From assembly GCA_025084515.1 (NCBI GenBank), contig JAJAGP010000882.1, forward strand, positions 124,001 through 188,000: a DNA stretch of 64,000 bases, given 5' to 3'. A program made the translations under genes and the position numbers. Below are positions 51,111 to 64,000 of the stretch, one piece after another (the first letter of the stretch is position 1; every line of letters starts with the position of its first letter). Under the pieces are notes generated by a model. That model was not told the origin of the DNA and searched no databases. It saw nothing but the letters and a program-made list of their open reading frames with translations. This stretch comes from Ancistrus triradiatus (Eukaryota > Chordata > Actinopteri > Siluriformes > Loricariidae).

Positions 51111-53037
51111 CATCATATACATTTACTCATTTTTGGCAGAGCGAATTACAAGTGATACAAACAAACATGGGTTAATTCAATCCTCTAATCCTTCATCAGT
51201 GGTAACAGGGGTTCTGGGTTCTGGGCTCTGGTATCTGGTGCCCATCACCAGAGGTGTGCCCCGGAGGGGACTCCATACGTTCTATACTAGTTCCAGAACG
51301 GGTCATCTGGAAACTGATGGATTAGGTTGCCATGACAATACAGCCTCACACAAACCTCACCATAAACAATGTCATCTGGAGTGCTGTAAAGCACACCCCT
51401 AGCAGACTGTGGAGCAGTGGCAACATTCTCAGGAGCGTTGTATCAACTTCCACAGCTGGCTCCCTTAAAAAAACTTGTCTTTGGTGGATGCCATTACTTT
51501 GGTGGAACACTACAGTGGATTATCACAGTGGTAACTGTAAAGTTAGATGGAGGAAGAAAACCAGTTGGGTTTTGGATGAATTTCCTGCTTATAAAAAGTG
51601 GAATTAAAGATCTTAATTGAGTAACGTATGTCTTTTACAAAACATATCTATGCTGTCTAGTGATGGCCATTAAAGCTCTGTTGAGTAAGATCAGCTCACC
51701 TGAGGAAACTAACTCATCCGCAAACACAGAGACTCTTAGGTGAAATCCGTTAAGTAAAGTAAACTGAGAGGATACCAGATCATAAATTTAACCATAAACC
51801 ATTTAATACCATTGTAATTAGGGTTGTCACATTTCTTTCAACTTGTCTGGACATGCCACCGATGTGTAAGAGTTTGGAAAGTTGCTGGTATAGAAATGTT
51901 ATAGCAGGATTTATTATAATATTGTAGACCAGGAGTGTCCAAAGACCGGTCTTAGGGCCAAATGCGGCCTTAGACAGATTTTTCTTGGCCCACGGCATCA
52001 CTCAAGAATACATTTCAGTTGCAATTTTTCCTTTCGTCTGATTGTGTAACTTGACCTGGCTGAATATAATCATTACAAACTTGCTCTAATAACAGTAAAG
52101 TGATCCCTATTTATAAGTACTAAAGTTGCTTTAAGTGAATTGCTGTGTTACTAACCCTGCATACTGACCTAGCACTTTGGGGTTCTAGTGTTAATTGGTT
52201 TTTCCCTGACCACTGCCCCCCAATCCACTGAGCCAGACACTTAACTCCATTCTGCTCCAGGGGTGCTGCAACAAGACACCCTTGCCTGCCCTGTCCCCAA
52301 ATCTAAACACATTCCTTTCTCACTAATATATGCTTTAAAATGATTTTCACTGCACATTTCCTAAGGAAGAACACAAGCCCAGACCCATAAAGGCAGACAG
52401 ATATTTTTTAAAGCCCCTGGATGTCTGTTAGCAATCTGAGTGACTGTGCTGATTCTGTATCAGTCAGCACCAAAACACATGGGAAGCACTTCAGGACAAA
52501 GCTGATTATGTTTAAACAGAAAGAACACTGAAACATTTAAAAACTGCATGACACTCTGTGAAACAGGTCACTGACTGGACATTACCATCTTCATAGTCTC
52601 TTTATGCTATGTAAATATAATGCAAAGGTAATGTAAATATAAAGGGCATTTTCCCAAGAAAACTGTGTGCAAAAGATGACGATTGATGAGCGATTGAAAT
52701 GACTGATACTTTTGTTTCACGAAAGCCAAAAACGCCCTTATAGACAGTATTAGGAACAACACGGAAGATCAGCCAAATGAACCAGTTTATATAGTTACGG
52801 GTTAGAAAGAATATACCGGAAATGGGAGTACTACATACATAGGACAGCCACATACACTTACTGTTGTATATTCAGTCAAACATCTGAAATATTCAAAGTT
52901 CCAGTTCTTTTATTTTCACTCACAAGTTATGTGGAACCATGTTTAGTTTCCCATTTCCTCTGTCTACAGAAATTCCCAGATAACTACATTACAACAACAG
53001 TGACCTCTAGGGGATCTGCGCTGCAATTCCAATAAGT
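51111..53037. other. intergenic, no gene recognised
   Basis: Mostly unique-looking. At 51930-52010 the phrase ccaggagtgtccaaagaccg plus ttgggccaaatgcggcc-like words resembles a hAT-type element end, without a clear partner. Confidence 0.35.
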
Positions 53038-53222
53038 GCACATTGTGGTGGCTCAGTGGTTAAGGTGCTGGATTGTTGACCAGAAGGTTCAGGGTTCAGG
53101 TTCACCTCTACCAAGCTGCCATTGTTGGGTCCTTGAGCAAGGACCTTTACCCCACAATCGCCTGAACTATAAGACTGTGTCAGCTGTAAGTTGCTCTGGG
53201 TGAGGTTTGCTAAATAGTCCAC
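53038..53222 (+). repeat. tRNA-derived SINE
   Basis: The head gtggctcagtggttaaggtg (box A-like) is followed by gttcagggttcaggttcacc (box B-like), then gggtccttgagcaaggacct and ttgctctgggtgaggtttgc. This copy gives the clearest tRNA-like head of the family also seen at 24461 and 33168. Confidence 0.82.
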
Positions 53223-54025
53223 CACAGTAGGGACTCACAGTGGGTCGGCTAGCATGCGGAGTTAACAATGGAGTTCATTTTACAAGCAAGTTAATTTCAA
53301 AGCATTTTTTGATACACTCATAAATTAACAAATGATCTTATGATGAAGTTTATGATGATCTTGGTGTTCTTACCAGCTGAGCCACTGCTGCCTCAACAAA
53401 CAAGCAGCAAAAGAGCTCTTTGTAGGTTCTTTGCTGAGTACTGCTTGGATATAATCCCAGGCATTTTTGATCCAAAATCAACTATGACTCAACCACTCCG
53501 CTACTGAGCAGTTGTTCTAGCCACACCCTTTAATAACGGGTGCATCAAATTAAGCATATAGCCATGTAATCTCCATAAACAAACACTGGCTATGGAGTGG
53601 GTCAAACTGAACAACTCAGCGCCTATAAAAGTGGCATTGTGGCATCAAATGGATTTTGCCGAGCAGCCGCACGCAAACCACAAGCAATATCAGTTGTGCA
53701 TTTTCATTGTCCTTTTGGAGTTTGTTATTGCTTTCTTGGTTTGTCAGCTACAATTACAGAATGCTTGATTATACTTTAAGATTTTGCTAGGGAAATTGGA
53801 AGATTGTGACATGTTTCTCTAGGAATGGAGAGCAGTCTAGTCTTGCTGGGGTTTAGCTGTTGAGCAGACATGCATAACGATATATCCTTAAACCCTACAG
53901 AACTTCAAGTCATGACTTGGGTATCTGTTAGCAAGAAGAGGAGGAGTCGAGTGTCATCAGTGAGAAATTAGTGAAAAAGTACAGAACCTATTTCAGAACC
54001 TTATGGGATTTTGTGAAGATGCCCA

Positions 54026-54140
54026 TCCAGGGCACTTGGGTGGTGCAGTGGTCCAACATGGCAGGTAGCTCACCAACGCAGGGCAATGCAGACACAATTG
54101 GCTTTATCTGAGAGAGAGGACAGGTGGAGGATCATTCCCT
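54026..54140 (+). repeat. second type of tRNA-SINE head
   Basis: gcacttgggtggtgcagtgg then cagacacaattggctttatc; the G-C-A-C-x-x-GGGTGG-x-GCAGTGG start is a tRNA-like box A. Confidence 0.55.
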
Positions 54141-54734
54141 GACATTGCAACTGACCTACCATCAAGTCTTTCCCAGCATTGTAATGGACTGGAAAAACAA
54201 GGGTCAGCACCCTTTGTTCCCATCCAAAGCCCCCATAACCCTGACCAAAAAAACGTCCATCCATGTAGAAAGTGAACCACTGAATGTGTTACATCCTGAA
54301 TGTGTTACTCCTGGTTGGAAAGAGGACGGACATGAGAATCCTGTGGTTATCTGTGTCAGCGGATAAAAGACCGAAGAGGATCAAATCTGATGAAAGTTTG
54401 GCTGCTCTGTTCTGGCAGCGTGAGGTTTTTCAGAAACAGCCAGGAGGGCAGTTTCAGAGAAGAGTAATGCTTTGAAGTCAGACTGGTTCTGATCATGGAG
54501 GTCCGGTTTCACGAGAAAGAGAGATAACTGCTTAAATATTGAACATTTTCAGGCTGATTTCCTGAGGTTTTTAGTATGTTCCATGCAGAATAAGTACAAC
54601 TCTTGCATTTTTCAAAGCAAGTGGTTATGTTTGGATTGTGACAGTTCGATAAAAATACACTAAATCTATCTTATTTATACATCTTTGTATGAAGAATTGC
54701 ACAAAAATATCCATAGTTCCTGTGCACACCTGGC

Positions 54735-54925
54735 TCCGGTGGTCAGTACTGTTGCCTCACCACTCCTGAGATCCCTGATTTGATTGCCAGTCAAGACTCA
54801 CGTCTATGTTTATATATCTCTCATGTCTGCAAGGGTTTCCTCCCATGTTCCAAAGACTAGTGTCCCAGTATGCATGTGCCCTATCTAGAGTTGATTCCTA
54901 CCTTGTGCCCTGTGCATTGTGCCTT
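54735..54925 (+). repeat. tRNA-SINE, degenerate
   Basis: Modules gatttgattgccagtcaag, gggtttcctcccatgttcca and tatctagagttgattcctac correspond to the SINE at 37983-38254. Confidence 0.6.
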
Positions 54926-56205
54926 TTTGCTAGATTCTGTCTAATCCAGGTGATCTTGCGAAATACAGGTCCCCTGAAACTGTGGAGCTGGTTAGCTAGT
55001 TGATATAATAATGCCGAGGTTATTATGGTGTTTGTGGAAGGATTTGGCTCTGCTAAAATAAATCACTTAGCGAGTCACTTTGGATGATTTGAGACTTTAA
55101 ATAAGGACTATGTTTTTATAGTTCACCCTGAGAGCAAATGAGTGATGGCACAGTTCTGGGCCACAACTACCTTTCCCTCAGCCCACATACCGCCGTGGAA
55201 TGAAGCCGATGACTTCGTTCCAACCAAATCTTTCTGCCAGAGCACACCCATAACTGCACCTGGCGGGCAACATTTAACAACAGCTGCCGCAAATTTGGCT
55301 AACAATACACTTGCCATTGCCATAACTGAGCCATCAGGACCTAAAACGAGTCATATTTGGTCCAGAACTGGCTGCTATCTGGGTAGTTTTGGACAGGTTT
55401 GCTTCTGTTAACTCAAGATTGGGAAGGCATCCCATTTAACCCCTGCTTAATCTGGTCATGTTTACAGGGGAGGTGGTTGGGGGTCTGGGGCTTTACTTGG
55501 AGTTCACTGGGTGCAGGCAGAGGTACATCATAGACAGTGAGCCAGTTCATCATTGGGGGGCAACCAAGATTCAACCCCAGAGTAAAGTGATCATAGCAAG
55601 TATAGGGAAGCAGATGCACCAGACACAGTTTAAGGACTTTATGGTTTTTCTCTCAGTACAATGTTCTTCCAAACACATCCAAGTCTGGTGGAACGATGAT
55701 TCAGAGAAACAGCTTTGGACCAGGTCCTCATTTCCTTCTGCCAGACTGGTGTTTTTAATACAACAGCCCTGGAAGTGAAGGTGTTCTGACAGTGGGGCAG
55801 CGTACTCTTTCATTCCTTTAGTCCAAAATACATGACGTCCAAAATAAACAGTTACAAGATTCTTCAGCCAACTGATTAGACAAGAGAAATGAACCAGGAA
55901 CACAGAAAAAAACTGCCCTCTGCCATTTCACTGCCAAAACACAGGCGTTCAGATAGAGTCAGCTGCTCTCTATTGGACAAGATTTGGCTGTGTACAGTTT
56001 AGCTTGTGTTTATAATAACAGTTCTGATTGGTAGGATCATGCTGCTTCTTTACTCCAACAAGTCCAGCCTTATACAAACTCAAATTAAAAACCTTTTTGT
56101 TATTGCTTCTGCTCAGTGAACAAAGAGCAGATCACCTCAGAAGTTATGCAATCTCTCTATGATAAACTAGGCGAGTTTAGTGGTGCGAGTAAAATGAAAC
56201 ACCAT
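54926..56205. other. intergenic, retroelement-tail copy inside
   Basis: Contains the 55430-55590 module of the family at 43906. A GC-richer patch at 55140-55410 is open on both strands but matches nothing I recognise. Confidence 0.4.
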
Positions 56206-56460
56206 GTGTGTGTGTGTGTACATTGTCTTGCTATACCTGTGAGGCCCAAATGTTCTTACAATGATAGGAAAACCTAGAATTTTCACTTGCTGGTTCACTA
56301 CTTCACTTGCTTTTTTAGAAAAGTCAAAAACTTTTATTTGAAACACTAAATGAGTGTAAATATGCTTTAGGTTACTTAGGTTTACGTTGGGGGAAGGTGT
56401 AGGTATAGTATTAATTAGCTGCATTTAATGTTTCATTGTCATTCATGTGAAAAGAAAGTT
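56206..56460 (+). repeat. (GT)n plus GAGGCCCAAATGTTCTTAC repeat
   Basis: A short GT array followed by gaggcccaaatgttcttaca, the same order as at 30735-30820. Confidence 0.6.
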
Positions 56461-56690
56461 CTTAAAATAATAGCAAGTCAAACGTGTGTGTATATAGTAT
56501 TACATAAAAGTAAGATTGAAAAAAAAAACAAAAAACATTTTCTGCGTATTGTTGCATATTGTTGATGTTCCGACCCAAAAATTTCAATCTTAGAATCACT
56601 CCATAATCCTCATTTCCACTGATCTTCATTTTAGTGTTTGTAAGCTTTAGCATATCTTTTCACGCTGTTCCAAAAACCCAAATAGCACCT
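56461..56690 (+). repeat. Tc1-like interior fragment (26517/37920 family)
   Basis: gacccaaaaatttcaatct, ccactgatcttcattttagt and gctttagcatatcttttcac are colinear with 38290-38390. Confidence 0.6.
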
Positions 56691-57048
56691 GTACAGGTAC
56701 TGGAAGAGCATGGGATGTGTCTGAGTGGGTGGAGGCTCTACAATGGAATTATCTCCTGATGCTGCAACAGGGAGCCCTGCCTACGCAGAGATGGACTGGC
56801 ATAAGGTTCAGATCACGCTTATGTCAACGCCCCATCTTCTCCAACAAGGAAACTAAAACAAGGAGTAACCTTAAAACTATTTACGAAAAAAGGTGTTTTA
56901 CGAACTATTTCCACGTAATTTCATTCTGCTCATGTTTTATGAATGGGGCTCCTTCTTTCTACACGCATTGACCATTTTGTTAGTTCTACTTACCATATAG
57001 AAGCACTTTGTAGTTCTATAATTACAGACTGTAGTCAATCTATTTACT

Positions 57049-58157
57049 AACTATGAGAGACAAAATGAGAAAAAATCCAGGAAATCACATTGTAGGATTT
57101 TTAAAGAATTTAATTGTAAATTATGGTGCTGGAAGACCCAGCCACGTTCCATCTTCAATGCTCTCACTGATGGAAGGAGGTTTTGGCTTAAAATCTCACG
57201 ATACATGGCCCCGTTCATTCTTCCCTTAACACGGTTCAGTCGTCCTGTCCCCTATGCAGAAAAACAGCCCCAAAGCATGATGTTTCCACCCCCATGCTTC
57301 ACAGTAGGTATGGTGTTCTTGGGATGCGACTCAGCATTCTTCTTCCTCCTAACACGGCAAATTGAGTTTTTACCAAAAAATTCTATTTTGGTTTCATCTG
57401 ACCACATGATATTCTTCCAATCCTCTTCTGGATCATCTGGCTCTCTGGCAAACTTCAGACGGGCCTGGACATGTACTGACGGTAGCCTTTGTTACTTTGG
57501 TCCCAGCTCTCTGCAGGTCATTCATCAGGTCCCTCCGTATAGTTCTGGGATTTTTACTCACCATTCTCATGATCACTTTGACTCCACGGGATGAGATCTT
57601 GCGTGGAGCCCCAGATCGAGGGAGATTACCAATGGTCTTGTATGTCTTCCATTTTCTTACACTTGCTCCCACAGTTGATTTATTCACACCAACCTGCTTG
57701 CCTATTGTAGATTCACTCTTCCCAGCCTGGTGCAGGTCTACAATTTTCGTCCTGGTGTCCTTTCGACAGCTCTTTGGTCTTGGCCATGGTTGAGTTTGCA
57801 GTCTGACTGTTTGAGGTGTTGTGGACAGGTGTCTTTTATACAGATAACGAGGTCAAACAGGTGCCATTATACAGGTAACGAGTGAGGAGACAGAAGAGCT
57901 GCTTAAAGAAGAGACGTTACAGGTTTTGTGAGAGCCAGAAATCTTGCTTGTTTGTGGGTGACCAAATACTTATTTTCCACCATGAGTACAATTACATTTT
58001 TTAACAATTCTACAATGTGATGTCCTGGATTTGTTTTTCTCATTTTGTCTCTCATAGTTGAAGTGTAGCTATGATGAAAATTACAGACCTCTCTCATCTT
58101 TCTAAGTAGGAGAACTTGCACAATCAGTGGCTGACTAAATACTTTTCTGCCCCACTG
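57049..58157 (-). pseudogene. Tc1-family element, copy B' (internally deleted)
   Basis: The right end cagtggggcagaaaagtatt (minus-strand reading) is intact and followed by TA; at the other side only the inner part of the terminal repeat (aactatgagagacaaaatga) remains. The minus strand encodes HTH pieces (57687-57433: MNKSTVGASVRKWKTYKTIG, GAPRKISSRGVKVIMRMVSK) and DDE pieces around 57440-57230, but the C-terminal part is deleted. Same family as 13446-14319, opposite strand. Confidence 0.88.
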
Positions 58158-59439
58158 TACTTTTTAGTCCCCTTTACTCTGTTCTCTAATGATCAGTACC
58201 CCCCTAAGTACCTTGTACTTGGTGTTATATTGTGTTGTTTATTAACCTGTATCGAATTCTTGATTTGAATCCTTGGAAAGCAAAAAACAAAAGCAAAGCT
58301 TCTGAAACAAAGTTTCTGATCAGGTACACCATGGATAGGGTTCCACTCTATCACAGTGTTCCATAACCATGCCCCCAACATTCAGGTTGCAAGTCCATCC
58401 CAGGGTTCATACCCAGGTAATCAGGAATGTTTTGAGGAGTTGGCGCTTACCACCGAGCTACTAGAACTGCAGCTTGGAAAGTCTGTTTAAAAGTGGAAAA
58501 TTATCCATAAAGACGTAAAAGCACCTACATAATTGCATTCATCTACCATAGTTTTGAGTTTATAGGCACTTTAAGGATTCTTCATGGCAATTATGTTTCC
58601 CAGATGGCAGAGTAAATGCATGGAGGTAATCATAAACCAAAATCCACTTTTTGCTTCATGCTGGAGAACACCAGTCATTTTTTTATTCTTCTTAATCATA
58701 TTTTAGTTTGGTCAAAATAACCTAAAGGTCATTAAGAAAATAATAAGATACAATCACAGCAATAACATGGTTAAACACCAAGAACTCCATGGTTAAATAC
58801 CAAAGTATGATCCCACTGCCAGACCTCTCCTCCTGAATGGCCAGAAGGCATCACTAGGACTCGAGTCAGGTCTCTCTGCTCTTGGGATAGTGAACTTTTT
58901 ATACAGCGATACCTTCTGGCTAGGCCAGGTGTTACAATTAGAAATAAAAGTCATGGTGTGAAATCCAGTTTGGTAGCGTGTTATCTGTGAAACTGATTTT
59001 CAAATTGCAGTGACCTGGGTTCATGTCAAGAAAGTGTTCTCCAAACAAGGACACCAAAACAAGCAGTAACATAAAAACTGGGTCATTTTTAAATACAGCA
59101 CATTTGTCTCTTATGCTGTAAGATAAAGTGTTGGGATGTTGCTTAAGAAAAAGTAATCCATTACAAATAAGTAATGTCATTGGGATTACTTTACTCATTA
59201 CTTCCTGTAAAAAGTAATCCTATTACTCATTGCTTTTAAGTTACTCCCTAATACTCACATTAATCTGTACCAACTAGAAAGTACAAGGATAACAGTCAAA
59301 AGTCCTTTAAATGTTTTTTAAAGAAAAAAACAACATATTGTTGTATTTGTGTGGAATCTTTGATGTATGATTTCAAGCGTTTCTAAACAATGAATCATTT
59401 TTCAACAAAAACTTGGATTTGTTGCTAAAAACGATACGG
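58158..59439. other. intergenic, nothing firm
   Basis: A repetitive patch at 59145-59245 (aagtaatccattacaaataa and attactcattgcttttaagt) looks like an hAT-type terminal region, possibly paired with 60060-60140; not resolved. Confidence 0.4.
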
Positions 59440-59900
59440 TTCCAGTCCATATCAGTCCAGGTTCCTCGTCCATGACACCACTGCAAACTTAGGTGATGGT
59501 GGCTGGCTGTAAATGGCAGAACACATAATGGGCACAGTGACAACTATTTTCCTACTGCTAAGCTCCTGCAATGACAGGGGTGTGTAGTGAAGGTGCCACC
59601 TGTGTCTGGATGGTGTATGACGAAACTGTGGGAGCTGCTCATGCTTGTCGGCGAGTGTCCTGTCTGGGCTGTCCGGAGCCTGTTTGTGCCCCCATGGAAC
59701 CACTGCTCCCAACGCTTCCTAACAGCTAGGTTAGAATGGCCTAGATGGCAGGCAATTAGTCGAAATGACCATCCTGCTTCTTTCTGCACCCCTCTCAAAG
59801 TCTGCCAGCTGGGAAAAATATCTTCAAGTGTGTCATAGCGGCGTGTATGGCAGCCAAAGATCTCTCACCAAGAGGTACACTACCCAAAAGTAGCCTCTGA
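59440..59900 (-). pseudogene. Tc1/mariner transposase N-terminal remnant
   Basis: The minus strand (59798-59544) reads EAGWSFRLIACHLGHSNLAV then RKRWEQW, matching the S-x-R-x-I-A-x-x-L-G-x-S-x-x-T-V-x-R-x-W helix-turn-helix of Tc1-type transposases. A second part follows in the same frame (HPDTGGTFTTHPCHC). No terminal repeats recognised. Confidence 0.65.
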
Positions 59901-61137
59901 GAATCCTTTTTATAGACACTTTTGGGAGCACTTTGACATCAAAGTGTCTAATCAGACCACACCTGTCATAAGTTACATATCTGTCTGAAACAGAACTGCA
60001 TTACGAGCTTTGAAGCTCGATTTCGCACTCTCAGAAACCCAAGTAACTGTTTTTAAATTATCAGTGCAATGTGATTACAAGAATTTATACTCTAGTAGGT
60101 CACGGTAGTTTGTTACAGGTAAAAAAGTAATGCACAGAGCTAAGACAGATTCCCAAAAGGCAACACGGTTACTGAAGGTAGCAAGGGGTCAGGACGAGGG
60201 GCTGTGTGTCTGATTTTGGAAACTTTAAACCTGAAATTTGTATTTTAGACACTTCTTATACACAGGTATCATTCGTTAGAGGTCAAACCTAGATATCAGT
60301 CGCCATGACCCTCTGAAAAGGTTCAGGTTTTCCCTTCTCCAAACATACCTGACCTCAACTCAGTTTGCTAATGAGCTGATGAGGTGGATCATGAGGGGTG
60401 AGTGGTAGCAACACAGGACAGTGCGTAGTAATGACTAGATTTGTCAACCTCTGTCATAACCTGCTCCACCTACCAGGGGAGATTTGGAAATTGCTGAGCT
60501 TTACAATCATGGATCCGTCTGTCTGGTGTAACCCTCAAGAATTTGCGTCATATTAGGAAATTTTGACTTGACTGACGCAGGATCTTCTTTTCTGCTCTGA
60601 TGATACAACATGACCTTTGAAACTGAGCACATACTCTCCCACTGCTTTCGCACTCTGCCACTATAGTGACTGGTTGTGTTGTGTGAGTTGCAAGTCTGCC
60701 CTCCATGTGCTTGTAGTAAGTGGACAGGACAGGACAGGACGTTTCACACCAAGGTGAATAGCTGCCGGTTTCCTCAGGATGCTGGGAGGAACTGCCCTTA
60801 CGCATTAACACACCTCTGAGATTGGTTTTATGATTCCTGTTACAATTGTTCTGTAACAGTTCATAGGAAGAGAACACTACACTGACTCATAATATATGTG
60901 AGTGTGTTCACTGTATGCATACGAGTGCCAGCAGTGATGGAGGACGTCACGACTCGGCATCTATCAACAGTAAATGCTGTATTTGCCTCGGTTTGGGAAT
61001 CGATTCAGGAACACGGTATTGATGCCCAGCCCTAGTCATTTGCAAGCTTGCAGATTTATTGCCTTTCTCTGTGGTTTCATTCCATGAACATCATTTCTGT
61101 TAAGTGTTTCTTCCACAGACTTTATCTGCCAAACATT
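59901..61137. other. intergenic, nothing recognised
   Basis: No coding or element structure supported beyond short repeat-like patches. Confidence 0.35.
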
Positions 61138-61958
61138 GAGTGCGTTTACATGCACTTAATAATCCAATAACTACAGAAAATCCAATTTTGTCAGTAATCC
61201 GATCAATGCGTTTACATGCGCTTGGGTAAGCAGATAATGGGAAGGCTCTGGGTTTGCATGACTCAAGCAATAACCCGATTTCTACTTTGCAACTAGGAAA
61301 TAATTCCACAAAAAGATGTGAGGTAAACTTCAAATGTATTATTATTATTATAATAATTTTAATCATATTATTATTATTATTTTATTCAAATTTCCTCAAG
61401 CACATACTGCATTTCAGGGTCTCACCAAAAAGTGTTTGGTAGCCATTTCACAGGTTCTGTTTAATTCCATGGTTGCCAGATCCCGTGTGAGAAACAGGCA
61501 ACAAGATCTATGGAAACAAGCCCAAAAAGTGAATTGGCTTAAATAAAGAACAGGTAAAAAAGCCCAAAACTGATGACCAACTACAATGTCAGAGAGTGAC
61601 CACTTGCTTAGTAAAAAATGTATACAGTCCTTTTAACTTTGGAGCTTGAACACACCCAATTTAGAGGAATATTGGCGAGAGAGAGAGAGAGAGGGAGAGA
61701 TTTTGTCGCTTAGATTAAGCAGACCTGGCAAATAGCTGCTTCCAGGACACTTCCGTGCATGCGCAGACTGAGAAATCCGATAACTGAGTGAAAAAGCAGC
61801 TTACATTTACAGAATTTAGCAGCTCTCTTTATACAATTTTTAAAATATGATTTCTAGGCCTTAATTCAATCTGAAAAATTGGAGTGAGCTGTTCATATGA
61901 CCAATGAGATAACTGCAGGAATCCGACTATGATCCGATTACTAAGTGCATGTAAGCTC
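61138..61958. mobile_element. MITE with GAGTGCGTTTACATGCACTTA ends
   Basis: Left gagtgcgtttacatgcactt followed by aataatcc and right ccgattactaagtgcatgta plus agctc are inverted repeats about 25 bases long. The interior has a second gcgtttacatgcgcttgg unit, a (TTA)n array at 61337-61383 and a GA run at 61676-61696; no transposase. Confidence 0.72.
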
Positions 61959-63059
61959 ATGTACGATGCATAATATTCCCAGCCTCTTCCCTCAACAGAT
62001 CAGTAGCTTCTGATGTGTGTTAGGTGTTTGACCGAGAAAACAAACAAGTGTATGTGGGCTATAATGAGTGATACAAAGACCAAACGTAAAGAACAAAGGT
62101 CTTCCGTCACGCATGAGGTTGTTCCAGATGAGTGGTGCAAAATTCTGTGGCTCTGAGGGAGGCCTGCTTCCTGGGAGGTCTGCATAACCGCTCACATTCT
62201 GGAGCAGCAGATCATTTACAGAGCATGCTAAGAGAAGGATGGGGTGAAGGAGAGTTAATGGATGGAAAATGAATAGGCTTGAGCAGGGTGTGAGCTGAGC
62301 ATTGTGAGAAAGTAAGTCCGTGAAATCCTCGTGCTGATGCGTTTCGGTGTTCAGACATGTCTCAGTCAAATCCCCATCAGCTGACGCATTTTAAGATTAA
62401 AAGATGTTTTGAGAGGTGTTCAAGCTTCAAGCTCGGCTCCAGTCCTCATTCTCTAGCGAGTAGGACATTTTGACTTGCTCTCAATCCGCGTTACTTGAAA
62501 CCACTTACGCTTTTCTTAGGCTCACATGATCCTTTCTTGGAGATGCACCTACACCTGTCCTTTATATGATCCCATGAACGTAACGTGCAGCTGTCACCTG
62601 GTGTTGCGTGACTCTATGCGGCCAGAGGAACATGAAAGACTCCATTCCACTTTCCAGACCAGCCCATTTTAGGCAGGTTTTTACACTCAGAGAACAAATA
62701 AAAAACATGACTAACTGCTGGTGTATTTGATTGATGCTTGAGTCACTGCTTTCTTCCTCAGAATATTTCAAATTTTTTTATTTATTATTTAATTTGCAGT
62801 CATGTGCAAAAACTCGGGTTGCCCATGTTTTGTTTATATGTAAATTGAGGAGATTTAAACACAACCACTGAAAGGAACAAACTTAGCTATTTTGGGACTG
62901 ATTTGTTTTTGCCATTTTAACCACACATATCCTGAAATTCATGCTGCAAACGTCAGTCCATTGCAGACATGGGATGGAGCTTCCGCATTCCCTTCCATCA
63001 GACCAGTTTCTCCTGTTATCCCCTGTTCTATCCCTGCTTTTCCTGGTCGCAGTCATGCC
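61959..63059. other. intergenic, nothing recognised
   Basis: No supported coding or element structure. Confidence 0.35.
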
Positions 63060-63880
63060 TAGAGCTGGCCACCCCACCTAACTAAGGAACGGGTGGGAGG
63101 GAAGGACTGCCTGTAGAGCTCAGAGACAGGATTGTGTGGAGGCACAGATCTGGAGAATTCTACAAACCAATTTAGCTGCACTGAAAGTGCACAGAGGCCT
63201 CCATGATTCTTAAATGGAAGAAGTTTGGAGCAACCAGGACTCTTCTTAGAGCTGGCTGCCCCACCAAACTAACTAATCGGGGGAGAAGAGCTTTGGTAAG
63301 AGAGGTGACCAAGAACCCAGTGAGCTGAGCTCCGAAGACCCTGTGTGCAGATGGGAGAAACTTCCAAAAGGTCAACCATCACTGCAGCACTCCACCAATT
63401 TGGGCTTTATGGCCGAGTGTTCAACCTTAGTTTCTTCAGACCAGAGAATCTTGTTTCTCAGTGTGAGAGTCCTTCAGGTCCTTTCTTTGAAAACTATAGG
63501 TGGGATTTCATGTGTCTTTTACTAAAGAGATTCTTCTGTCTGGCCGCTCTGCCATAAAACCCAGTCTGGTGGAGCGCTGCAGTTAGAGTTGACCTTCTGA
63601 AAGTTTCTCCCATCTGCATGCAGGATCTTTGGAGCTCAACCAGAGTGACCATTGGGTTCTTGGTCACCTCTCTTACCAAGGTCCTTCTCCCCAATTACTT
63701 AAGTTTGTTGGGGCGGCCAGCTCTAGGAAGAGTTATGGTTGTTTGATACTTTTTCCATTTAAGAATTATGGAAGTCACTGTGCACTTGGGAGCTTTCAGT
63801 GCAGCAGAATTTCAAGTTTCAGAGCTAAATTTCAAGTTTCACAGCAAAGCGACTGAATACTTATGTCCATGCAAAATTTC
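63060..63880. mobile_element. inverted-dimer Tc1 remnant (fold-back)
   Basis: The left arm (about 63180-63418, plus sense: gtgcagatgggagaaacttc, accatcactgcagcactcca) and right arm (about 63542-63800, minus sense: same sequence, reverse complement) are copies of the Tc1 transposase N-terminal region facing each other. The minus frame 63694-63494 reads MGRRTLVREVTKNPMVTLVE; the plus arm is frameshifted. The spacer is about 120 bases. A typical end (gcgactgaatacttatgtcc) follows the right arm at 63848 and the element may run past the window edge. Confidence 0.7.
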
Positions 63881-64000
63881 TGTTTTTCCTTTTAATATAT
63901 TAGCAAAAATTTCAAAACATTTGTTTTCACTTTCTCAGTATGGGCTATTGAGTACAGATTGTTGGTGGAAAACTAGTTTTTTTTATTTTAGCACAAGACC

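Overview
The window is vertebrate nuclear DNA, almost certainly from a teleost fish. The evidence is a split vertebrate gene with 30 visible coding exons joined by GT-AG introns, one small second gene, and dense fish-type repeats: several Tc1/mariner families with TA target duplications, tRNA-derived SINEs, hAT-like and pogo-like miniature elements, and long CT, GT and CATC arrays. The order cannot be fixed from sequence alone; a Tc1-rich lineage such as catfishes would fit.

Region 1 (403-29515, + strand) is the 3' two thirds of a plexin-B2 gene (plxnb2). The signal peptide, sema domain and first PSI domain lie left of the window. The 30 exons sum to 3906 coding bases (1301 residues and a stop) in one unbroken frame. 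They encode the rest of the PSI/IPT ectodomain, a basic furin-like site, the membrane span, the split GAP domain with the inserted Rho-binding domain, and the C-terminal VTDL PDZ ligand. The introns carry mobile-element remnants, a G-quadruplex motif, a 10-bp minisatellite and a 1.4-kb CATC-type array.

Region 2 (29516-35429) is the plxnb2 3' flank: UTR, SINE pieces, a GT array, a weak tRNA-like sequence and nested miniature elements. Region 3 (35430-42986, + strand) is a three-exon small gene encoding a C12orf75/OCC-1-like protein. It has an MGCGNS start (probable N-myristoylation) and the diagnostic NYGGVYIGLP block. Its introns carry further transposon remnants.

Region 4 (42987-64000) has no recognisable host gene. 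It holds decayed Tc1 copies (44803-46291, 48529-50154, 57049-58157, about 59440-59900, 63060-63880), SINEs and simple repeats. None of the transposases reads through intact. I found no undescribed biological system; the most useful items are the two gene models and the structure and placement of the elements.
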